Below, piece after piece: positions 55,436 through 64,000 of a stretch of 64,000 nucleotides of DNA. The translations under genes and the position numbers were made by a program. How positions within the stretch are numbered: the first letter of the stretch is position 1; every line of letters starts with the position of its first letter. Origin of the DNA: Agapanthus africanus (taxonomy: Eukaryota > Streptophyta > Magnoliopsida > Asparagales > Amaryllidaceae); contig CM057347.1 in the NCBI GenBank assembly GCA_030015575.1, forward strand, positions 408,860,248 through 408,924,247, in the 5' to 3' direction. The notes under the pieces are model-generated. The model searched no databases, was not told where the DNA came from, and was given only the letters and a program-made list of their open reading frames with translations.

Positions 55436-56760
55436 GTTTGATTGGTCATCACCATAAGATCTTGGCCAAAGCAATTGATATTTACTGATTGTGAGATCAG
55501 TAGTTTCTCAGGATGGTTTTAGGCTATATCGACACGACTTATTGGGTTATTAGGGGTCTGACATTTTCCACCCTATAGACCCAGTATGCGATACTCTCAG
55601 ATGAAAAGACCGGACTGTACTAATATTGTCACTTTCAGGCTCAGTAAGAATACAGACAAGTTTGCTTGTCGGACATCCTTTTGTGAAATACCTAGGTAGC
55701 CGTTAGGTACAACTAGTGCCGCTGACATACTTGTGGTTAAACCAACTGCCAGCGTATTTTCGAGTCTTTAGAGACCCACACAAAGGGTTTCCCAGCTTAG
55801 GCGAAACGGTGTAATGTAAGTATTTTGATACGTACTTGGGTTCGATTAAATACGTGTTTTTGTACACGTACTCTTAATCAAACAGTTTATTAATAGTAGC
55901 GGGTTTGAAAGATAGCCAAGTTATCACATTTGAATGAAATGTGAGCTAGTATTATTTATCTCTTTTTAGTATCTCTCTTTTCGTATTAGTATTTTGACAG
56001 AATACGATATTTGTACGAATACGGGTATTCGTATCTTGATACGAATACAGATGTATGGATTTTGTTGCATATACTTGTATTAGTGTGTGCATGTATACAT
56101 ATGTATATGTGTACAAATAGATGGCTCTCTCTCTCTCTCTCTCTTCTCTTCTAATCTCTTCTAGTTTGTGGTGGAATGGTGTGGGCTTGTGACTCACCAT
56201 GGTGAGTCACAACCCCACCCATTCACACAACAAAAGAAAAGATACAATGAAAAGAGTTGGATGAGGATGAGGTGAGATCTTTCTCTGGTTTCCATTCTCA
56301 AGTCGATCACCATCATCACCATTATCTTCTTCTTCCTCTTATCTTGGTTTTTTTTTTGGGGTTGAGATAGAAAAAGATTAAGAGAGAAACAAATAGAGAT
56401 TAGCCACTATATCATCTAGTGACCAATTCATAATAAGTCTTGATCACTAGTTTTCTTCACTTGGTTTTTGTTGTGAAGATATAGGTTTTGCTTAGGTTCT
56501 CTCGGGTGGATCTTTTTTGACAACAAAGGCCGTTATCCAAGCTCGTTCCCGGAGTCCCTAGGAGCATACAAAGTAGGAAAGAAGAGAAAGGACACGACTA
56601 CAAAGGTAGCTATCATCTATCCGAGCAGTTAAAATCTTCTCTAGTTCACTAGTTTAGTATTTGGTTTCGATTCTAGCTCGTAAAAGTTTATGCTCTCGTT
56701 ATAGAATTTTTTTTGTATTCCCCTTTGGTCACTAGTTTGCAACATGAGCACGAGCACCTA
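55436..56760 (+). mobile_element. Inverted, 5'-truncated related copia LTR (LTR-E)
   Basis: Plus-strand words GGTCTGACATTTTCCACCC, AGACCGGACTGTAC and GCCGCTGACATACTTGTGG match the reverse complement of LTR-D (59455-61386) in order. The first 0.7 kb of the LTR is missing and the sequence starts exactly where LTR-C ends. It includes a CT run (56123-56145) and a pair of related words GTATTCGTATCTTGATACGAAT. No gene. Confidence 0.75.
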
Positions 56761-56860
56761 TAGCATACTATCATATCGAGTAAGACTGTCCTGTACATAC
56801 ATATGTCCAAGCATCCACTATATTACACAATAATGGCCTCTAGAGCATACATATCTAACA
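56761..56860 (-). mobile_element. Copia LTR tip, 100 bp remnant
   Basis: TAGCATACTATCATATCGAG to ATATCTAACA matches the right-hand ends of LTR-B and LTR-C. The rest of the LTR is absent. Confidence 0.8.
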
Positions 56861-56885
56861 GTTATATCATATGTAATTGTAGAAG

Positions 56886-57920
56886 ATGAGCGAGCGGGGA
56901 GCAGTGGCGCAGAGTCATAATACTGATCATTTGTTGGGCGGAGAGATGAACTCTTCCCAGTATGGAGTTATTCATGTAAAATAAAATCAAATATTCTGAA
57001 TTTGTCTATTTCGTAAACTTGATCTAAATCAAATCTTCGTCTAAATAGCAGGTGAGACAAACAGGAGAAATGCTCAGCCATGTAGACATTTATGGTATGG
57101 GGTTTGCATGTCAGTCCAGTTTCCCCAGCTGACAGGAGGCGACTGAACATTATGTAAATATGCTTTTATACGGATTTCTTTTACTTATTTAAATTAATTA
57201 ATTTCGTTTTAAATAATTGACTTAACTTGGTTCATACTGTAATTTCGTGCAGAAAGAGATGAGCAGAGAGATTGATGAGCTGGTGGAGGCATTTGTCGAG
57301 GAGTTTGGCCGAGATCCTACTCCCGTTGAGCTTCATGTAATTAACGAGGATGTTATAAAGATCGTTTTAGATTTATCTTAAAAACGATCTAAGATACCCT
57401 AAATCTTAACTACAACTTCAGCGACACAACCCGGATCGACACGGGAGAGTTCATCTGGACGGTAAGGGCATTTCGCCTACAATATATCACACTGGAATTG
57501 CATCCTCCTCATATACGCCTAGGGATATTCATTCAAAAGTCCGCGCTCCCCGCGCCCGCCGTGCACCCATCTGTGTCTCCGCTAACTCCAGTAATTCATG
57601 GAGAAGGCTCGTCTCCTCATACTCCCATGGCTTCTCGAGCACGCGTCTTCTCGTCTCCTCCTTGAACCCGGATCATCAGCTCTCGTTCATGGAGGATGAC
57701 CAGAGAATATGTCCTTAGGTCACTTGAGATGAGAATACAAATCATAGAAAACTTGAAGTCTCAAGGAAAGCAAATACCGGATGTAAGTTTGGTAATCCTT
57801 GATTTCAATAAATTTTTCGTATAATTATTAAAAATGTGTACTAATAATTTTCTATTGATAACACTATAATACCTGATCGATTTCAATGACTTTCCGGACG
57901 ACGGCGGCGTCAAAGAGTAA
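56886..57920 (+). pseudogene. Decayed multi-exon gene, probably CACTA-associated
   Basis: Exon-like pieces with plausible splice sites: 56886-56974 (MSERGAVAQSHNTDHLLGGE), 57253-57336 (KEMSREIDELVEAFVEEFGR, preceded by TTTCGTGCAG, followed by GTAATT), about 57540-57782 (Pro/Ser-rich with a TGA, then YVLRSLEMRIQIIENLKSQG, followed by GTAAGT), and a last piece ending DFNDFPDDGGVKE at 57920. The EEFGRDPTPVELH wording is reminiscent of En/Spm-type plant transposase accessory proteins, but this is by eye only. A CACTA end lies 600 bases downstream. Confidence 0.45.
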
Positions 57921-58239
57921 GCTCGAGATGGAGATAATCACTCGACGCGCTCATCGATATTCGAATCACTCCATTTCAATGACTTTCTCGGATTCTATAA
58001 TTTCGTAAAGTTTTTTTAGGAAATGAACTTTATTTTAATATCACATCGGATATGTGTCTATTATCTAATTTTTGTGTTATGAATTGATTGTTGAATGGAT
58101 TGATTTTATATGCGGCACGACCGCGATTATTATAATGTGTATTGGTTGTTTGTTGGTTATGATTTCAGTAAATGAATTGAATTTGTATCAAATTGTCGAA
58201 TAAAAACAAAAAAACGCTCACTTTTTTTCCTCTGTACGA

Positions 58240-58516
58240 CACTTATTCCGTCGGTTTATATCCGATGAAATAAGTCATTCTGTCGGATAAAAGCCGACGA
58301 AATAAGTGTCGTACTAAGAAAAAATCCCAGTTCGGACGAGTTTATTCCATCGGCTTGTATGCGACGGAATAGAGTACCAGACGAAATAAATTTAAGACCC
58401 AACGGGATAAATTTATTTCGTCGACATTTGTTCCGTCGGATAACGCCTGACGGAATAAATTTATTCATCGGGTAACCCTTTATTCCGTCGAGCGACACCC
58501 AACGGAATAAAGGGGC
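58240..58516. repeat. Subterminal repeats with TTTATTCCGTCGG words
   Basis: About ten copies, in both directions, of TATTCCGTCGG or CCGACGGAATAA variants precede the terminal repeat, like transposase-binding subterminal arrays of CACTA elements. The minus-strand frame at 58256-58564 follows these repeats and is not a gene. Confidence 0.7.
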
Positions 58517-58529
58517 ATTTCTTGTAGTG
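58517..58529 (-). mobile_element. CACTA transposon terminal inverted repeat (right end)
   Basis: The minus strand starts CACTACAAGAAAT at 58529, the CACTA-superfamily end. The next three bases GTA would be the target duplication. I did not find a matching left end in the window, so the element is truncated or its left end has decayed. Confidence 0.7.
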
Positions 58530-59454
58530 GTACCAACCTTGACTACGTTGGACTCTAATATCATCCGAAATTTTTGTATCTTATAGTTAAATAGTTTCTT
58601 CTAAAAGTACCAAATAAAAAGTAGGGAAAACTAAGGAGAATAGGAAGAATTGGTTAGGGGAAAATCCATTCATAAAAGAACTAATGCATATTCTCCCCAG
58701 AAGAAGATAAAAGGACAATACAGACAAAATAATGTGTTAGTTATGCGGAGAACTTCATAGTCGACTGGTCAATAGTTTTGATTGGGAGCGTGCGGTGGGT
58801 TGTCACTTTGAAACTAAGTTTGAACCAATAGAAGTTTTTTTTCCTTAGAGACGTGACAAGGTTGTCATGCAATTAATATTCTGCTGATTATTTTGGTCAA
58901 TGGTTGAATTGGTTTACACCATTCTAACTTAATGATCTGTTCATACAACAACAACAACAATAATAATAATAAAAAGAAGAAGAAGAAGAAGAAGAAAAAG
59001 GCCATTAACAATAACAGTAGCAGCAATAATAATAATACCGCCTAAAATATATATTTAGGTTTTTTCCATAAATCTATATCCATATGTATATAGAAAAATA
59101 AAAATATAAATTAGAAGGTTTTAATAATTAATTTTGCAATTAGTTAATATATATTATATTAATTCAAATCTATAAATCTGCATTGCCATTAATACTTGAT
59201 TTATATTCTTCACATTTAATCTTTTCTTTCTATGTATATCTCCACAATAATTTCTACCGTTAGGCCTTTTCTCTTACACTTTTGTATTCTATATAAGACC
59301 ATGACAAGGTTATTTGAGTGTCTAAAACATACAACAATTTATATTAAGTTTCTATCCCAATACAGGTAAAGCTCGAACTCATTGTATCCATGATTAATAT
59401 GTTTTCATATTTATTTTTTTTTGGCATTATAGATAAGATTTTAATAATTTTACT
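58530..59454. other. AT-rich gap with microsatellites
   Basis: CAACAACAACAATAATAATA then AAGAAGAAGAAG (58946-58996) and AATAATAATAAT (59025-59036). No ORF, RNA gene or element end recognised. Confidence 0.65.
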
Positions 59455-61386
59455 TGAAAGTTCCTAGTACCCTCACCGCTAACCCGCGGTCAATGCCGAA
59501 TCTGAAAACAAAAATTTTCAAAGCACTAAAAACTTATGCACTAGAATCTAAACCAAACAGCTAAACTAGTAAACACAAAAGGTAGAAATCACAGCCTTTG
59601 TAGCGTTTTCATTTGCTTCAATTGGGTTGGACTCTAGCATACTCTCAAGAGTTCCGGATCGCGCTTACAATCCGGTCCTCCTTCATCGAAAATGATCCAC
59701 CCGAGAGAATCAAGTTCAAGCTTCAACTCCATCAATAAAGTAACTAAAGATCCTAAATTGCTAACCTAGAATACTTAGTGATGTGTGTGAGTGTTCTAGT
59801 ATTTTTTTTTCTTTTTATCTTCATAATTCTCAAACTCATGAGAAGGTTGAAGAAAAAGAAGAAGGAACCATGGAAGGGAAAGGAGCAAGAATGATGGTAT
59901 GAAATAAAATCTTTTACAAATTCAAGCATGCTTCATAACTTTTGTAAAAAGAATTTTTCATTTTAAAACTACAACCATACTTGAATAGCTTTTGCAGATG
60001 AATTTATAATTCATTTGCCCATATCCTCCACCATTTCTCTTTCCCATCTCATTTCATATTTTCTTTATAAAGAAAATCCTTGAAATGAGATGTCCTTCTT
60101 CTAGAAGTATTGTTATATAATTACAAGAATACATCCCCGTAAATACATGCCCGTATTCGTATCAAAATACGAATACCCAAGAGATAGAAAAATACAATGA
60201 ATATAATACTAGAATATATATATATATATATATATATATGTATAAATTATTAAATCAAAACTTAATTTAATAATTCGGCTTAATCCAAAACCGGCTAGTA
60301 TTATCATCCGCCCGATTAAAGTCAGTGTGGCTAGCAAACATGCCTAATCGGAACCATGCACGTATCAATATACAACCTCCCTGAATCGGGAAAACTCTCC
60401 GTGTGGGACTCTAAACACTCGTCAATACGCTAGCAGTGGGTTTAATCACAAGCACGTCAGCGGTACTGGTTGTATGTAACGGCTACCCAGATATTGAGCG
60501 AAAGGAAGGCCGACGAGCAAACGCATCCGTACCCCTACTGAGCCTGTCTGTGAAAATTTTCATACAGTCCGGTCTATTCGTCTGAGATAATCGCATACCA
60601 GGTCTAAGGGGTGGATAACGTCAGACCACTACTAACCCGATAAGTTGTGCCGGTCTGAAGCTCATCACCTACTGAGAAACTACTAATATCACATCAATAA
60701 ATCTCATATATTTTGGCCAAGGATTTCTGGTGATGGCTGACCCAATGCAGCGCGACATCGACTCTCAATACCGGGAGAGACGAATTCCTAACAATTGTTC
60801 ACTGCCTCCATGTGGCTTGGGACTTTACCCAACTAAAACCTATTTGCAACTCCTATGAGCCGTGGTAGGGTAGTAATCTAAGTATAGTAGGAACTCACAC
60901 GAGAAAAATGAAAATCTGTACTCATGCCACAAGAGAACTTCCATCTGACGATAAGTATAATACCATCTAGAAGTTCTCGGCGAGTCCGTCCGGTGTACTC
61001 ACCTCCGGTGAGCACTTGTATACTATCTTAGGTGACTCAACACCAATGGCTTGTGAGACCGGCCACTACCTCTCGTCGGGGTCTCAAAAAATATACACTA
61101 GTCTACTCCGGAGTATTGATGCCCAGTCTCAATACTCTCTCGACCGGGGATATTTAAGGATGTGCTTATGGACCACCCATCTCCCACGTATATGATCGCC
61201 ATCATAATGCTAGTAGTCAAACAATAATTCTACGGATTTTATCAAAACGTATACACATAATGATAAAAACAAACCACATAGTATACTATCATCTTGAGTA
61301 AGACCGTTTTACCTGTATAGGTCATCGTTCAATTATGATAATCACTTGCAATTTCAATAATTGTCTTGATGGCACTATATCCAACA
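59455..61386 (-). mobile_element. Copia LTR-D, 3' LTR of a second, diverged copia element
   Basis: The minus-strand start TGTTGGATATAGTGCC at 61386 follows a typical copia polypurine tract. The body matches LTR-B in order (ACAGTCCGGTCTATTCGTCTG, AACGTCAGACC, AATACCGGGAGAGACGAA) but is more diverged. The left end is placed at 59455 (TGAAAGTTCCTAGTACC beside TGTAAGGTTACTAGGCAC of LTR-B) with some uncertainty. A TA run lies at 60212-60240. Confidence 0.8.
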
Positions 61387-61402
61387 ATCTCCCACTTGCA
61401 CT
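61387..61402 (-). other. Copia polypurine tract
   Basis: The minus strand reads AGTGCAAGTGGGAGAT directly before the LTR start, the standard form in plant copia elements. Elements 1 and 2 in this window lack it. Confidence 0.85.
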
Positions 61403-64000
61403 TAAGGCTAATTATTACGGTATCGTATACTCATAGCTCGTGTGCTACCGAATACCGAACTTCTCTACTAGTCAGTTTCTCAAGACTCGTTTTGAAAAAC
61501 TTACGTGTTCAAGAAATAGCCTCAGTGAGTGGATCTGCTCCAATGTTTCTATTTTTATCTCTCTATATCTCAACTTCGCGGAGAACGACTATCTCTCGAA
61601 ATGAGCGATACCTGTCTTACAACTTGTCTGGATATCTGATGGGACCTTGTTCATAACATGATCACCAAATCCAACAAACTTCTTAGACTGTATCCATTGC
61701 TGATATAATCAGCACCCAGTGCCATGACCATCTCAGTATCCTGCTTGGAAAAATATCCAACATATTGCACCTCAGAAGAGGGTAAATTTATAACTCTGAC
61801 AGCTATTCTGTCATCCAGGTCACATTGAAAACCTAAACCGGTAACCGCCTCCTGCAGGAGGCTACCATTACCATACACTAAGAACATCTTCTTATGTTCT
61901 TTACTGCTTCCTTTTGTTTCTCCAGGATTGGATTAATATCCGCTTTCTACAGCAAGTGCAAAAGCAATATTCGGTATGGTACTTGACATCTCATGATTGA
62001 CTCAATTGCCTAAGAAAGTGATATGTCAATCATGCAAATCACTCCTCATCAGTATAGAAGATATCACTTTTGGAGAGGGAGACTCCATCACTTGCGGGTA
62101 GACTACCACGCCAGGAGTCGTCCATTCTAAACTCCTTTAGAATGGTGTTCAAGTACCCCGATTGGGACACTTTTCAAATCTAGATCTAAAACCATAGATC
62201 TAGTTACCAGAATCCGTGATATATTGTCCATATCCTATGTAGAGAAATACCTTGTGACAACCATAGTATAACCAATCGCAGTATAGGAACATCACGTCCT
62301 ATTAGGAGTACGTCATCCAAATATCAGGACATCACTCCCTACTACCTTATTATCAGGTCCATCTATTGTTCTGATAAAATCAAACTCCATGACTGTCTCA
62401 TCAAAATAGATGATATATCTCCGCTATACTTGCTTTAGTTTATAAGTAAACATAAGCTACTGGCCTATCATGCTTTCTCTGCTCCCACTGACTACAACAA
62501 CCCTCCGGCAGAGTCATATACACATGCACTTTTAAATTCAATTTAGAATGATATTAAAGTCATCCACCTGCCAGATATTATAGTCAAGGATAGTAGTAGT
62601 GACAAACTTGGGTTATCAAAACCTCTCTGCCGCCGTCTTTGAGAAAACCGAAGTACCTCTCGGGTAGCTGAGATTACCTAATAAATCTGCGGAGTGGCTA
62701 ATGGATTGTCGAATCTAATTGAATCTCCAGGTTCTACTAAATTTTCAGTAACCGTTTATGGTTTTAGAATCACTTCCAGTTCTACCATACCCCCACTTAT
62801 TTCTTTTGCAAAAAAGATTTCTTTTATAAAAAGGTGGCATGTCAAGAACAAATAAACTTTTGAACTTGAAATGATAGAAATTAAACCCTTGCTAAAAGCC
62901 TGAAATAACCCACAAACTGCTGTTACAGAAATGTGTCTTGAGTTTGTCCGAATTCAGCTTTTAAACAGAAACCGGATAACTCCATATCTTAACATCCTCA
63001 AGATATGCAAGCATTCTATATCCATATAGAAACAAAGGCACTAATTTAGATGAAACCATATTTAATTGGTATGCAACTGTTTCTAATGCATATCACCTAA
63101 ATGGAAGAAGGCCATTTAGTATTACTCATCAAGGAGCGCACCCACGGATAAATAACGTGGAAAAGAAGCAAGTTCTCAAATATTACTATGATAGAATATC
63201 TAGCATAAGTATCTATATCATCGATCATCTCGAAGAATCCTAATACTTCTATCGCATGATTCTCTACCTTATTCTTATCCTTATAACTTCTCAAAATTTG
63301 GACCTTATATTTCAACGAAATACGTGTCTAAAACCAGAGAAGACATAAGTAAACGGAATATAGTACGAGTACCAACCTCTTGTCTTAATGGATATCAGAT
63401 AATATACATTACCATATATAAGTCCCTAGAGTATACTAACTCAAATTCCGTGTGTTGTAAGTTAAAAATTGTATTTTGGTTAAGAATGTCTATACCGTTA
63501 TTCAATGCACCTTACTTTATCCTTAACTGATAAATGTAAATGTTTAAAACACAATTCTTAAAATTTATATCTCACTTTATAAAATAAAGATACAGATATT
63601 CAATTTTAAAAATTAGTGCATAACAAGGGTTATTCAAAACCAAATATTTGTCGTAAGGACACAGGTGATTTCCTCAAATATCACCAATTACAAAGAATTC
63701 TGATATCGAGGATCTAATCATCAAATTCCCAATATTCTACTCACGCTCAGCATCTGTAACGCCATACAAATTTGAGAATTAAGTCTGGTAAATATATACA
63801 CTGGAGTCAGAATCTAATTGGGAAAGCAGTTTTCAATTAATATCGTATGGTAAAACTGAAACATGAAAATATTACGAGGGGTTGGCCGGGTATTCCTAGT
63901 AATGTCTTTTCCATTATCCAGATTCATGACAGTATTCGCAAATTTCCTTACCCTCACTCCAATCCCTTTATATGTCTTTACTTCTTACCTTCTGCACACC
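61403..64000 (-). pseudogene. Decayed copia pol (RNase H, RT, integrase, protease order), cut by window edge
   Basis: Nucleotide similarity to region 1 runs in order: 62045-62520 like 360-845 (RT), 62630-62860 like 1249-1460 (integrase C region), 63100-63500 like 1740-2350, 63640-63800 like 2530-2690 (protease). The frame at 61651-61887 has DTEMVMALGADYI wording where RNase H should be. Many stops and indels. It is older than element 1, and unlike it retains the RNase H region and polypurine tract. Confidence 0.7.

Noticed and set aside
58256..58564. 102-codon minus-strand frame
   Set aside because: Composed of CACTA subterminal repeats. No protein sense.
1..64000. tRNA, rRNA or intact host protein genes
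   Set aside because: I looked for tRNA-like arms near the primer sites and for non-repeat coding stretches. Only element genes, the shugoshin fragment and the decayed CACTA-like gene were found.

Overview
The window looks like a piece of flowering-plant nuclear genome built almost entirely of nested LTR retrotransposons. I found no intact host gene, rRNA or tRNA gene. Plant origin is indicated by the element types (Ty1/copia, a Tat-lineage Ty3/gypsy element with two RNase H domains, a Tekay/Del-type chromovirus, a CACTA end), by tRNA-Met primer sites, and by a captured fragment of a plant-type shugoshin gene. The species cannot be named from the sequence.

Layout. (1) The oldest layer at 1-55435 is a minus-strand copia array: partial LTR-A (1-279), internal region 1 (280-5667), LTR-B (5668-7774), internal region 2 (from 7775, broken by two insertions) and LTR-C (42364-55435, broken by one insertion). 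LTR-B serves both internal regions. Both lack a recognisable gag and the 3' end of pol. (2) An 18.4 kb Tat element (10047-28419, TSD GTGAC) sits in internal region 2. Its order is LTR, gag, protease, RT, RNase H, archaeal-type RNase H, integrase, a long repeat- and hairpin-rich 3' zone, an antisense ORF, LTR. (3) A 12.4 kb Tekay-type element (29769-42145, TSD TTTAG) sits further on in the same internal region. (4) A 10.9 kb element without pol (43458-54350, TSD GTGCA) sits in LTR-C. Both of its 4 kb LTRs carry the 5' part of a shugoshin-like coding sequence. (5) 55436-64000 holds an inverted truncated copia LTR, an LTR tip, a decayed CACTA transposon, an AT-rich gap, and the 3' LTR plus decayed pol of a second copia element that runs out of the window.

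None of the polyproteins is intact. Stops, frameshifts and changed catalytic residues occur in each: the copia RT box reads YVDV, the Tekay RT has Asp to Asn in motif A, the Tat integrase has lost its Glu, and the Tat second RNase H has lost its last Asp. Many stops fit deamination of methylated cytosine.

The points most worth a second look are: the shugoshin fragment inside an LTR, behind a promoter-like stretch of GCCCA and telo-box motifs; arrays of hairpins in the Tat element whose arms change together while the loop stays constant; runs of back-to-back micro-inverted repeats in the Tat LTR, and CAC/CTC-loop micro-hairpins throughout the copia family; an antisense ORF with its own TATA box next to the Tat 3' LTR; and a gag-type zinc-finger module repeated on both sides of the Tat protease.
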